Source: Hetaerina americana
Taxonomy: Eukaryota; Arthropoda; Insecta; Odonata; Calopterygidae
Reading direction: 5' to 3'
Assembly: GCA_022747635.1 (NCBI GenBank)
Contig: JAKTNV010000009.1
Span: 69,710,407 to 69,774,406, forward strand
DNA length: 64,000 bases
Shown here: one piece after another, positions 23,130-35,980 of the stretch
Layout: the number at the start of each line of letters is the position of its first letter
How positions within the stretch are numbered: the stretch's first letter is position 1
Notes under the pieces: generated by a model
What the model was told of the DNA's origin: nothing
Seen by the model: the letters and a program-made list of their open reading frames with translations, nothing else
Databases searched by the model: none
Program-made: the position numbers and the translations under genes

Positions 23130-23560
23130 CTGAGCCTCCTTCCCACACCCCCGCCTCCATGACCGCGGACTTACCCCCCCCCCCACACCACCCTTCTTCT
23201 TTTCTCCCCCCCTTTCTCCCACTCCACCCCCAATTCCCTCCCTCCCCCGAACCTCCTCCCACTCCCTTTCACTCACTCTCTCTCCTCCTCCCACGTCACC
23301 CGTCCCGCTCACTCTCTCCTTCAACTGGCACGGATCAATGTTTTCAACAGCCCCGCTATGCAATATGCGCAGTCCGCTTGCATCTCGGAGTTGCCACACG
23401 AGCGCACGTGGAGGCGGGGAAGGAGATCTCCCTCGGTCGGCCAAACGAATGCATCCAACCGCCACCCACCCTCCCTCCCTTCTCTACTCCCCTTCTTCCC
23501 CCGCACCCACGATTCACTTCCGCGTAATCCTCATCACCGCCCAACCCCAAACCAACCTCT
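23130..23560. repeat. Pyrimidine-rich blocks
   Basis: Two C/T-rich stretches (about 23130-23330 and 23455-23560) are separated by a mixed, CpG-containing stretch. The long frames on both strands here are low complexity. Confidence 0.6.
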
Positions 23561-25429
23561 CGCTTCAAGGATTGTGGACCTTTTTCGCTCTCCCGTGCCG
23601 AATCCGGAGGGTACCTAATGAATGACTTGCACGACGCGGGGGTGACTCGAAAAATTTCCGGAAGATGGTAGTAGCGCCGGTCCTGATTCACAAGGAGTGT
23701 CGACCGACCCAGTGGTCGTCTTGCCTTATAATCGCGAATCACAATTTCGCCTCATCCCTTAATGATGTCAATTCCGTCAATGTTCACTCATAACTTCCAG
23801 ACCCCATACACCACCTACTTGTAAATAGATGAGTCGAGCCTTCCAGTGTGTTTCTCCGCCCTCCGCATATCTTAATGCTGGTAGTAGTCGAGTTCGTTGG
23901 ATTGATTACGAACACATTTTGAGGATTTGCATGAATTATTTCTTTGATATTATTTTAGGAGAATTAAATTCAAACGAGTGTTACTTATCCATTTAATTTT
24001 TCCACTACATTCTATTTTATGGTCCATGGATGAATAATTCATCATTTTCTGGAATTCAATCATTCCTGGTAGAAAGCTTTTTACCCCATAATTTAACACT
24101 TTATTTAATCAGACTATTACTCTGTTTCCTTCTGCCTCTTAGTCTACTGAGCCTGAGGCTTTAATTTTGGCTGAAATACCGTAGAAGATTAATTGAAACA
24201 CTACAGTTATAGGATCAGAATTTCTTCAATAGGAATGCGTTGAAAATTAATAATCTCTCCAAAGTAAATCGTTGTCTTCATGCAGGCTAAGCAACAATTC
24301 TTTGTTTGGAGTTTACTCTTTCGCATGAATCTCGTAATCTCATAATATGGGGTTTGACCAGACTAGTTCTGAAATTATTTTAACCCAATATTGAATATTT
24401 GATGCAAATTCTAATAATACCATCCGTTTTTTTTATTGATTTCATTTTATATAGATTTCTCAGGTATCTGACGACAGTAATGCTTTTTTGTTTGTAGCCG
24501 GAAACAGTTTGAAATAAAATACGAATTTTTTTTTAAGGTTTCTCAGTTATACTGTAGAATGAAGTACAATTGTCAGCTGCAGTTTCCTTGCGTTCCATGC
24601 AAACCCAACAATGAGTGTAAGCCCCTTAAGTTAATTTCATTGCTAATTAAACGGGAACAGAAATCCCAACAACGTTGTCGTCAAGCAGCTGAATCGCATA
24701 CCTATTTATTTGTCACTTCTTTGGATTTCTTTCTTTTTTTTATAAATGTTCTCCCTGAAAAATACGTGTCCTCTTCCTCATCCCCTCCTCCTTCCAACTG
24801 CATTTGCAACCCTCGAGGTATTTTTTCCCCCATGAAGCCTTTTCTTTCCTCCTTTAATCTGCTTAACCCTATTGTGATGCATCTTTGTATTTGCAGTTCT
24901 CCTCCTTCCCTCACTTGACCTCCCCTATCCTCCCGCCCCTCTCTTTATTTACGTTCGCCACATGCGCCCACCACCTCCCGACGTTTCTTTCTCCCTTGCC
25001 CAGCTCCGTCTCTTGCGACTTCCTCTCTTCGCTGCACCGATGCACCCTTAAATAACTTTTTTCATCGGACGCGATGTCACGTCCGCCTCACTAATTAGGT
25101 CTATGTTTACTATACATGTCTTCTTCCCTATTCCTCGTCCCCAGATTTCAAATCATCTCCCCCCCCCCCCACTAGCTCCACCCCGACTAGGATCCGAGAT
25201 CATCCTTCTATTTGCTCTCTAAATTTGGAGTAAATCTTCCAAGGATTTGTATTTTTTAAATTTCGTAATCAATTGGTGGGAGGGGATTACGTTGAAGAAA
25301 TATGTGTAGGGTTCCTTGGATGAGAGTAGCGTACGTTGAAAGATACGTTGTTTACGTCTAAAAGTCGAAGTTATTTTTCCCGCGCTCGCCTCATTTTTCG
25401 TCGTTCTTCAAATCGGTCGGTGTTTCTAC
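23561..25429. other. AT-rich spacer, no gene seen
   Basis: AT-rich from about 23900 to 24780, then C/T-rich, with a run of 12 C at 25159-25170. No gene supported. Confidence 0.5.
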
Positions 25430-26050
25430 CCAGGTGAGTGTTTGCCTCCACCCCCACTCGCCTCTTTCTTTTTATTCCGCCGTCATCCCTCTCCCACCAT
25501 TCCTTTGCGCTTCTCCATCCACCTTTCACGCCATCTCTCTCGCTAATTCCCCCCCCCCCACACACCCACCTACCCCGCCAGGCCACTCCTCCAACCACCG
25601 CCTTCTTGACTTCGTTCTTATATCTCTCCTCCCCTCCCCAAGGGGACCCGCCCCTCCGCTCAAGATCCCCCCGTCTTCTCCCCCTTCTTACTCTCTCTCT
25701 CTTTCGACCCTCCGTGCTTCCCCATCGTAGCCCCTTTTCGCCCTCACTGGCGCCTCCCCTCCCCCCATTCATCCCCCCCGGCTTCCTCCCCCCCTCGCAC
25801 CCCTCCTTCACCCTCTTGCAGCCACTCCAATTCCCTTTTCATGCGCTAATTCCCATTTTCATTCCTCCCGTTCCTTCGTCTCCGCTCCTTTCCCTCCCAC
25901 GCACGACCCAACCCCGCTCCCTCTCTTACCCCCCCTCTCTCTCTCCTCTCCTCTCCTCCCGCTCTTACTTGGGGCAAAGACCGCCCAACCTCACCGCAAG
26001 CGATCCGCCCCGTCTGTCCTCCTCCCCCTCCTGCGGTGCACTCAATCCGG
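25430..26050. repeat. Long pyrimidine-rich block
   Basis: About 80-85 percent C+T on the lines counted, with C runs and (CT)n patches. The 221-codon frame over it (25438-26103) is Pro/Ser/Leu low complexity, and the opposite strand is open too as Gly/Arg/Glu. Both follow from composition. Confidence 0.8.
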
Positions 26051-27779
26051 TAGCCCCTCCCCATGATCGTATACACCGACTCCTGAAAGGTACTTGGGTT
26101 TAAACCATGTCTGACCTAGCATGGGCAAAGCGCGTGCCTAGTTGTAACCCATCTCAAGTGCAAGCCACAGTCTTCCGCCTAAAGATCTGCTTTCGGTAGA
26201 TCAAGGTGAACTTCACATGGTGCCGAAAGTCAAGGCGTGAGAAATCCGCTAATTCGGGTTTGGTGGTTTTCTAAGTCCTGTCCCTGTGACGACTGAGGTT
26301 ACCCAGAATACTCTGATGCGCAGAAAATCACACGGTTTGAGTTTATCTGGGGTTGGCCATAGACATCGTCCGGATTCACAACGGCCGAGGGATGGATTTG
26401 TGCAATTTGTTTCCCGTGTGTGGAGAATGATTATAGGATGTAATCCACAAAAAAATTGCATTCGGCAAAAGTGGGATACTTTTTGAGATCTGTAAAATAA
26501 ACACTCTTTTTGTTAAATCCATTCTTTCTCTTCTGATGGTGTAATAAGTGTAATAAGCACACCCATGAATATCTGTTTGACACCCCTATTATTTTTTTGT
26601 TCCGAGGTGTTTTGATCCGAGCTCCTAGAAACCAATGTCGCCTATGTTGGATACGATTATCTCTCACCCTAAGAGTTGGACGAAGAAGAAAATTATTTTG
26701 TTTATGTCATACATGCTTTTGTTTCAAGATTTAGGCATTTTTATGCGACAGCGCTGTATGTAACCGTCTGAACCCCAATTGACACTTTGCCGTCCCCATT
26801 ACCCACTACATACCTGTATATATGGGCGAATCTTCATGTGTGGATGGTCCCACATCCACTCATATTCTTTTACTTTCAGTTGAATTCCGCCATCGGCCTC
26901 TGACTCAGTCCTCCTCCTTTCTCGTTTGCCTTTCCTCTCCTCTTCTCGTCACTACTCGGCGAATTTCCGTGAGCATTCAGTCGCAAGAATGATAACTCCG
27001 CAATGAGCGGTGAAAGCATTCCCTGTGCGGATAATCTGGTTAATTTCTGAACTCGGGTTTTTGAATGCGCATAAATTACGACAAAGATATCTCATATTGC
27101 TTTCAAAGACTACTTCCCCTTTCATCAGTGCTCCGGTACCCGTCTAGCTTGGAGTGCAACCTTATTCCTCTGTAATGTTCTTAGGTTTTCTCTCATAATG
27201 GATTCCACTAAACTTCCAGATTAATGATTTGAATTCACTTCTGAAAATGTACTTCTATAAACGAAAGGAAAATATTTTGTGCTTTTATTGTACACATATA
27301 ATGTTTTGGAGCCGTGGTTAGGAACTTGTGATCATTGATTTGATATTTAATTTATTTTTTTGAGAGTATTTTAGTTGATTTGGATTGAAATTTTTAAAAA
27401 TCATTATTTGTCGTAATTTACATAGGCTTTTAAGCAAATAATTCAATTTGATATTTTTGTCTTGCGATTTCATCAGTGAAATGAATTCTTCGTAGCTACT
27501 AAAGTGATGATTTTCCTTTTCGTACTTTATAATTTAGAATAAAATGGGAAACAGACAGTCAGACATACATATTTTTCGCCAATGGACATCCGGTGACTTG
27601 CATGAGTGCCATAAGATTTGCAGAGACGAGAATAAGGTTTAGCCCTTGATAATTCCCGCTTTCGGTTTTAGTAATTGCCGAGGAGATGACCAATTGACTT
27701 CCCTCCCAATACTCTCCATTAAAAGAGTGAACTATTTAGGCCTGCCGCTTTATTCCTTTTCATTTCGCATTTTAAACCG
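26051..27779. other. Spacer, no gene seen
   Basis: A less biased stretch at 26060-26480 gives way to AT-rich DNA. CTTGGGTTTAAACC near 26091 resembles a degraded B box, but no A box could be paired with it. Confidence 0.5.
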
Positions 27780-29130
27780 AAAAAAAAATCCTATTTTTCC
27801 GCGGGCTCACCCTAACGTACCTCAACGTCCTCTTCACCTCTCCCCCTCCACGTTTCCCTCCTCACTCAGCCAGCCAACCAGCCAATCCCCCTTCGCCCTC
27901 CCCCTCTCCTCTCTTGGTCCCCACTTACTCTTTTCTTCCACCCCCCCGCGAACCCCACCCCCTTCTCCCTGCGCTCCCGCAAGCCATCTCGTTTTCCTAC
28001 ACATAAGCCACTGTCTCTCTCCTCAAGCCCTTAATTTAATTACCGCTGCGGAGTAAAATGCGCCTTTGCTGCTCTGCAGAGTAAAATGGGCCGACCCTAT
28101 CCCGACGCTCTCTTCTTTTTTCACCCAACGTTTTCCCCCGCCCGACCCCTCCACGCCCCCCCCCTTTCCCGCCGAGATATGACTGCCCCCCTCCCTCTTA
28201 CCCTCAACACTCCTGCCCCGACTTCTCCAACCTTAACCAGCCACTCGCATGTGGCTTATCCTTTTCCTAACCCCCCCCTCTAGAACCACCCCCTCTCCGT
28301 ACCGCTCCATCTCCTCCCCCTCCCTCCCCCCGCGGTACCAACCCATCTCAGTCATTGTTTTTTATTACCCCGCTCATGCAAGTACATCAGCCAAGCTCCT
28401 CAGAAGAAGAAAAAAATTCCCTTATACCTCCTCTCGCTCCTCTCCTCTCAAAAAACTCTCCCCGTTCACTTTCTTTCTCCTTCTCTCTCATCTTGTCCCC
28501 ACCTCCCACCGCCCACCCCTCGCCGCAACCACCATCCATTTTTCTCCCTCTTGGTGAGTGATAAAAAAGTTCTTCAGGTCGGTCCCTCTCTTCCCTCCAG
28601 CCGCACACTTTTATTCCTCCCCGAGCCTGGGGTCCCTTCACTTCTTCATATTGCCCGCGTCTTCAGGTTAATGTGCCCCCTTACCCTCGTCCCTCTCGCC
28701 ACCTCTCCCTCCCTCGAAGCACTCACTCACACACAAACCGCCCGCCTTACCTTCTTCAGTCCGCCAACCAACCCCTTCCCTCCCCTTCCCTCCCCTCCCC
28801 CCCTTCACCCCCGCTCCTTCTCCCGCTGAGGAAGGAAGAATGTTCGCTCCATCCGTAACCTTTTTCCCTTCCTCCTCCTTCATTTCACGTGCCCCTGTGC
28901 AATTTCCAGAGCACTCCAAAGTGCGATGGGAGTTTTTCTCCTCTTTCCTCCCTATTCCCCATCCTTCCACGTTTACTTTTTTTCGCAACCCCCCCCTCGT
29001 CATCTCTCCCCACGCCCCGCCCTCCCACTCAATCGCCCTCTTCGCAAACCCCACCCCCCACCTCCTCCGCCCTTTTTTTTCCGCCAAAGCCTCTTCCTCC
29101 GCCTCCTTCAAAAGTTTTTCACTCCCTCCC
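27780..29130. repeat. Longest pyrimidine-rich block
   Basis: About 1.35 kb of C/T-rich + strand with short interruptions; one line counted is 85 percent pyrimidine. Frames of 100-174 codons on both strands are low complexity. This is the largest strand-asymmetric block in the window. Confidence 0.8.
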
Positions 29131-31250
29131 GATCCTTCTAAATATATATCCTCCAAGATATGCCAACTGCCTGATTGAATTTTTGGTCGCAATTTAGCCG
29201 GATGGTTTGACCTAATGCAAGATGCCTACCTCTACGAGATGAGGCGTTTGTCCTTTTTAAATCCTTGACGATCCCTTTCGCGTTTTTACCTTAAAATGAA
29301 GAGGGCTGAGGCTATTGCGTCAGCTGCCGTATTTTTCGCACATTATTCTAATACTCGGATCAGCCATTTAGTCACGTGACCGAGGAGTATTTTTATATCG
29401 CAGTCGGGAGCTGACATGAACCGGAGGCGCGTTTCTTTTGCAATTATGTTGAAAATAAATCGCGAGACCAGCTTTGCTACGGTGGGAAGAGCGGAGAAAA
29501 TATGAATATTGGGATATAATATTTAGCTGACATTTGTAATATATCATTTTTCCCACGAGTTACAAGAAATCGGAATAATGATGACGTTAAGGAAACAATT
29601 TTTTATGCTAAGTCGCCTAGTTCAATAGTAACCTAGTCCTTACATCAATTGCTTAATCAATCAATCAATCAATTGCATCAATGCTTACCCTAAGTCATGA
29701 TCCCCTATTGTCCAATTCTAAAAATAGGAAATGATGAAAATTAAAAAAATCTATTTTACTAAGAATAATATCACTTGTACTCACAAACTTGACGAAAATA
29801 AATGTTTAACAATGGGAAACAATGCGTCAATGGGGAATTTTGTGGATTTTACTCCACGCTAGCCAATTTGAATGATATATTCGAGTTTTTTTGGGCATTT
29901 TTAGATCAGCCCTATTCTAGGAAGTGCATAATTTGTAACATACGTCCTGGGCTAGTCCTTCCAAGTCCTTCCTTCTTTCGAGTTCCGTCGATCCGAGTGA
30001 CGCGGCATTGGGTTTCGTCGGCTTTGCTGTCCATATAGCCAGCGTCTAGCGGGGTTGTTAAATGTCCAAAGGACGTTAGTCGAGTGTACTCTGACCGGCT
30101 TGAATATATGCGTAGAGGAACAGCTGAACGTCTGGAGGGGAGTGAATTGTCCCCCTTACGCCGCTTCTACTGCAGATGACGTCGAGATGAGCGTCAGCTA
30201 CCCTATCGACGGTCACGGCTCAGATGATGCACTGTTCAGCTCACCCCGAGCTGCATCGTTACTGCTTCGAGCCGCTTCCCCGTAGACAATTTTCAAGAGG
30301 GGGTGATGGTGGAATTTAACGAAGTGGAGTGCACGCATTGCGGGGGGTCTTTTGTTTCTGCAATTGCCGTTTTGTTTCAAATCTTTCCGCATCCGAATAG
30401 CTTGCCTTTTTGCTGCAGATGCTCCCTTAAGAGGGTGGTACATGTTTTCCCTGCTTCGTGCGACGTTCTCAGTCTCCACTATTTTTGAGTTCACTACTGT
30501 AAGCTGTCCGATTTCGCACAAAAGCACAAAATTCTCCTTCAATCTAAACATCACATAACTGCGGCAATGTTAAATACTAACGCAGGTTATGTCATCGTGT
30601 GGAATAATACTACGATGCAACCTGTACGTTCACTAATCTGTTCCTTCTGATAAAACATTATTTTAAATACACCTTCGAGGAAATTTGTAGTCCCTCATCA
30701 TCGAATTACCTCAAATCATTTTTACTCATTTCATCATTAAAAATAGTGAGAATGTAATAACTTTACTGGCTTTTGTGCTTTTCAATACTATTAGACGCAA
30801 GCAAATTTCGATGTTTATTATTTATGCTGAGAAGGGGTTTAAAAATTTCATTATACTCTTTTAAATTAGGTTCGATATGAATTTCTATACTTATTTTATT
30901 TTCATTTATTTCCTAAGCTATCTCATTATTTGAGAAAATCAGCATTATCTATAATGCAACAGAGCCTGAAGCTCAAAATGATCCGTTAAAAAAAAATGTT
31001 TTGGCACATGCAGCTTGGCCTCCTATGCATGATCATTTTTTTCACTAGACGTCTCGCAATTATAGCGTGTTGTGAAGCCTCATTTCATCATTTTCCATTA
31101 ATTAGCAGTTGGCAGCCATTAGTATCGCAGAGAAATAAGCTACTTCTGACTCAGCTTGTCACAATCCGCTGACAAGCGTCCTCTGTCTTAGCGTGCACGT
31201 GAAGCACGGAAGGCAGGGGACGCACGGATAGTCTGTCTATGATAGGAATG
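29131..31250. other. Spacer with a GC-richer patch, no confident gene
   Basis: Contains an (AATC)n run at 29655-29671 and a GC-richer patch at 29940-30300. The + strand frame in that patch ends in an ordinary-looking protein segment but has no ATG before 30187. AT-rich from 30560. Confidence 0.45.
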
Positions 31251-31499
31251 GGAAGCACGACTAATTACTGATCGACGCCACCCAACGAACCATCCGTTCA
31301 CCCTCCAACCGCACCCACTGCAAATTCTGCCATCCCTCCCTCTCTATCTCCCTCTCACCTTTGTTCCTCTTTCGAAATTTCCGATGAAGTGATTAATAAC
31401 TACGGCCATCCAGTCTCTCTGGGATGTTGGGAGGGTTGGGTGGGCGAGGGGGCTAGCAGTATTATTCAGCTCCTCCGTCCAATCCTCACGGAGTAACCC

Positions 31500-31740
31500 A
31501 CACACGTCGTCCCAACGTCCCCTCCCCCCCAATGGCTCTCCCTCCCTCTAAGCCGTGCTCACCCATTTTCCACGTTCCTTCAATCGCACCGTCCGGCCCG
31601 GAAATTCCACCGCATGTGAGACCGGCTCGCCGTCGTCATCGACATGACCATCTCGTGCATACAGACACAAACACCCCCTTCTCCCCTCCACACACGCACA
31701 CACATGCACCCAGAGTCCCATTACGCGTCCCCCCGACCGA
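31500..31740. repeat. Pyrimidine/C-rich tract with CA repeats
   Basis: C-rich with CACACA runs near 31690. A TATATA at about 31769 follows, but no initiator or coding frame supports a promoter. Confidence 0.5.
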
Positions 31741-34700
31741 GGGGACAAAAAGCACGCAGCACGCCATATATAGGAGCAATTAGCCCCGCGTTTCCCATGG
31801 CCCCTCGGAAGAGGAGAGAGAAGAAGGGTGAGGGGCGGGCGGAGGAGGGGTTAGGGCGTGGAAGGGGGAGGTGGTCGCGCACTGGTAAGGCACAGCCGGT
31901 GCTTTTGCAAGGCACAGTTAACCACCTGTTCTCCCCTCAATATCTCCCCGGCTCCCGATGGCCATCACCACGGCTGTTGTCGCGTTACGGTCCGACGTGC
32001 ACCGGACCCCTCCCATTCCCCCCCTCCACGACCCCTTCACTTCGGCCTGTGACCCCCGCCTCCCATGGGGTCCCTCTTTAGCCGTTCGCCATGCACGCCA
32101 ACGCGGAGTGTTGCGTGGGGATGGGCAGAAAATGTCGGTATTTCGTATCAAGGGTTGCTTCTTATATTAAACTCCGGTAGGAACTCCTGGTCAGTATTTA
32201 GTACAGCAGGTTTGGAAGATAGAGACATTGAAAATGTTAAATATTCGTTGTGCCACCAATATATCACCCTTTAAAGTTTTAAGGCACTAAGGAGGTGGGT
32301 GGAATTGTTTGGAATAATGGTTGATCTATTCTTAATCGAACAAATGCAATACTTTCGCTCTTCAAGTGATATTGCATGTTGTCCAGCCTCATTATTATTG
32401 TTTCTAAGTTTCATCATATTTTCTACCTTTGGAGAAATTGTGAAAAAAGTGAATAGGTAAAATCTATTTAGAAGATGTAATATGGCGATAATTCGGTAGA
32501 ATTTTATGGCTTTTTTCTGATTTCAGATGAAAAACATCTATAATAAATGGGTTAGCATCTACCTTATCAAGTTTTTAGTGGTACTATAGGCAATATTAAT
32601 AATTACTGATAACATGTAACTATATTTGGGGTCTCTATTTGCCTAGCTGCTAAGTGGATTTTTTATTATATACGTACCCATACTCCTAGTCGAGAATACT
32701 AGCATTTTTACTATGGCAGCACTAGATCACGAATTTTGCTGATTTTATGTTTTCTCCTGTGGGATACCTGCACTTTTAGTCGATTCCCCTACTCTAGCGC
32801 CCTCCCCCCTCTTCCTACGTGAGGGACTCCGGGGGCGTGGGAGAATTTCTGCACGCTGCTCGTTTCCTCCAAAGAGAGAAGTGGCAGCTGCTGCAATCGC
32901 CGGACCCCGCGAGGGAGGGTGTATTCGGAAAAGCAGATAAGGTTTATTCCGGCCCCGCAATTTGTGTGTGTGCGGTGTAGGCGTGGGGTTCACTGGCCGG
33001 AAATAAATTTTTTACGGGGGCGGATCGAGAGGGGTGACCGAGTGAGGGGTGTGTGGGAAGATGGTGACGGGGAGAGAGGGCTCGGGTGTGCGTCTCCGAG
33101 TCGGGAGGGGATGACGGGAGCGAGATACTATCGTGTTGATGAGGAGAAATTCGCAGATAAGTTCGCTCCACGGCTTGGCGTACCGTGCATAAATTGGGAG
33201 GGAAGCCAAAAGAGGGGGAGGTGGGAAGAACTGGAACTGAGACGATGCCGATACGCAAAAAATATGGTGCGAAATTAGAGAGTGGCATGGTTCGCCCTGG
33301 TCCAAGAAATTCTCGAACATTTCTGCAAGGCATAGAAGTCGTTCCCAGTGGTATAATATCTCAACCTGCAATCAAATATAGAATAAAATAATTTTCAGGC
33401 GCTCATTGACAACACAGCAGCGCCTGTGATCCGAAATATCTCCGATGAAGGAAGCGTAGTTAAAGACTGATGGAATGTTATGGTATTATTACTAGTAGGT
33501 AACCATTTCCAGCTGGGTTTGTCTTGGCAATGTGAGATACCCATGCAAGACATAAGTATATTCCGCCCTACGTTATTTCTCTGGGGAAAGAGGATGATTC
33601 TAGAATTTAGTAATGTGATATAAGGTTAGTTATGTGAGAGAATAGAATAAAGGAGAGAAGAAAGAAAATTTCTTTGCAAAAAATTGAAAGAGACAGAGAA
33701 TGTAGATATGTGACGAAGTAAGAGATTGTGAGTGAACTCTTGAGGGCAGTAATAGTAGATAACGAGTTGAGTCAGCGATAAAAAAGTAACTTAAGATAAA
33801 TTATACTTCAAAATAAAGAAATAACTGAGCATTTTTGTCGGCGTACTTACGGAAGGGAGTATAAAGAGCAAGGCACATCAATACTATTATGGCAAATGAT
33901 TAGTTTTAATTTGTACATAGAATTAAACTGACGAAACGAGATACAAAATTTTTCATCAAAGCATTAAAAGATTTTATGAATAATTGTTATCTATGGTTTC
34001 TTCAATTAGGAACACATCGTCTTTATGAGTCGTCTGGAGTCAAAAGATATACTAGTAGTATTCAACAATGATGGATGTAATGATTTCCAATCCCATCAAA
34101 TAATCTCGAATCTTTGTGCGTTGCGTTCATCACTGTCACTCAAACGGCTTTCACCGTTGTGCAATCAGTATATCCAATCAGGGGGTATTATCGAATACTG
34201 CATTGGCAATTATAATAGGCACACTCATTATACAGGCCTGTATCTCAACCCATTTCTCCCTAAATTCACAAAACACATTATGTTTTGTCCATTTTTTCCT
34301 CATTGCTTTTCTTTGTCAAATGTCTTTGCCAAATTGCTATTAGGGTTCAGAAAATTAGTTTTTTAAATTAATTTTAACCTATGCGGTGAGCATAATAACT
34401 CTACTTCAGTGAATTTTACTCAGGTTACGTTAGGATATTATTGCTTTATTTCAAATTAATTCAACTTATATAAATCAAAAGAAAGTATCCAACTTTCACA
34501 AATGTGGGAAATAAAAGTTTATTGAATTTCATATAAGTTTTATCGACTTTGATTAAAACTAGACTTTTGCAAAAGGTTTTAGAAGTTTAAAAATCATATT
34601 TGTTTATTTTGAGCTACCACAAACAAACCACTAAACTGGGCTAGTTTTAGTTAAAATTAGCATTTTCTTTCTTATTTAATGCAAATATCGCGTATATAGT

Positions 34701-34800
34701 TCAAAGTTTTTTCCAGATTATTTCTTAATTCTTCAAAATTTCCAATGTTTTTAACCTGAGATAACGACTTTTATAATTTTACGTGTATGATATATCGTAT
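31741..34800. other. Purine patches and AT-rich spacer, no gene seen
   Basis: Short purine-rich tracts occur at about 31800-31880 and 33040-33260. The rest is AT-rich, notably 32170-32760 and 33400-34800. Only short frames were seen. Confidence 0.5.
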
Positions 34801-34801
34801 G

Positions 34802-34804
<3 letters not shown>

Positions 34805-34878
<74 letters not shown>
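34805..34878. repeat. (AT)n microsatellite
   Basis: An uninterrupted 74-base AT array. Frames on both strands over it give Ile-Tyr repeats. Confidence 0.98.
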
Positions 34879-34880
<2 letters not shown>

Positions 34881-35305
34881 CATATACATATATAATAATT
34901 ATAACAATTATTTGCCTCTTGCACTTTGGTGAAACAAATTCGAAAAAGGTAAATGAAAAAATATACACATAAATTTGTCCAAACAAAATATTTGCTCATG
35001 ACTTAAATTTCACTCCCCCTTCCGAGCCCACCTTGCAGCCTGTCTCCATTGTTTGCTGTAAGGAACGAAACCGTTGGACATAAATATTTTGTTCGTCAGT
35101 GCACTCATAGCCAGGTAGCCAATTGTTTGGAATGCTGTACAAAATCTTCGCCCGCTTACCGTCTCCCGCGGGCTAAAAACGTAGAAATTTCTCAATTCTT
35201 CCCGAAAATTTGTCCCTGGAGGGTCTGGGGTTTTTCATCGTCGTCCTCAGACTGCCATTGGTCATCCGATTCAGTCTCAAAACTTCTTTCTCTTTTTTTT
35301 CTCTT

Positions 35306-35428
35306 TCTCTCTCTCTCTCTCGTTCCGGCCGATGCATTTCTGAAGAGTCGGGGTGGGAGACTAATCGAATGCACTCACCCACACTAATGCCAAACACACA
35401 CACACACAGGCACACACGCACACACACA
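35306..35428. repeat. (CT)n and (CA)n microsatellites
   Basis: A (CT)n run ends at about 35321. A (CA)n run interrupted by single bases lies at 35394-35428. The two are separated by about 70 bases of unique sequence. Confidence 0.9.
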
Positions 35429-35519
35429 TGCTCATACGTGGATGCGAGTAGTTAAATCATTTATTCCCCCCGGTTCTCTCCAAGGCTCTCAAATCATTTG
35501 AAAAAAAAAAGAGAAGCCC

Positions 35520-35690
35520 TCACTCCCGAGTCCTCAATATCCTTTTCCGTTCCACCTTCCTCCTGCCCCGGTCACTTCCACCCTCTCTGCCCATTTCCCC
35601 TCTACCCCGACCACCACCCCCAACTTCGTCCCATCCCATTCCATTCTTTATCCCACGACCAAACAAAAATCGCCCTGGCTAACTTTTGCG
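35520..35690. repeat. Pyrimidine-rich tract
   Basis: C/T-rich + strand. The low-complexity Ser/Pro frame here is not called as a gene. Confidence 0.5.
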
Positions 35691-35960
35691 ACTCAGCCCC
35701 GGAGATCTCAAGTGCACGGCTAGCCCAAATGCACCAACCAACGGTCAACTTTTCCGTGTGAGGGGTTTTCTGAAGGAGGGGGGGTGGAACGAAGGAATGG
35801 GGGTGGACGGTTCATGGGAGACTAGGGAGTCGGGAAACCACCGGCGAAATACGCGGAGAGCATCCCTCCCATCCCCGCAAACGCCCCTTCCCTTCTTCCC
35901 CCCCAGTCGATTTTTCCTACCCCTTCCTCCACAAACCCCCTTTGGTCATATCGGGAGCTA

Positions 35961-35980
35961 AGAGAGAGAGAGAGAGAGAG
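35961..35980. repeat. (AG)n microsatellite
   Basis: Ten AG units in a row. Confidence 0.97.

Noticed and set aside
25438..26103. 221-codon + strand frame
   Set aside because: Low-complexity translation of a pyrimidine block, with the complementary strand equally open.
30055..30285. + strand frame with an ordinary-looking C-terminal part
   Set aside because: No ATG before 30187, a competing minus frame, and no acceptor that I could defend.
34751..34999. Ile-Tyr repeat proteins over (AT)n arrays here and at the other arrays
   Set aside because: Pure translations of microsatellites.
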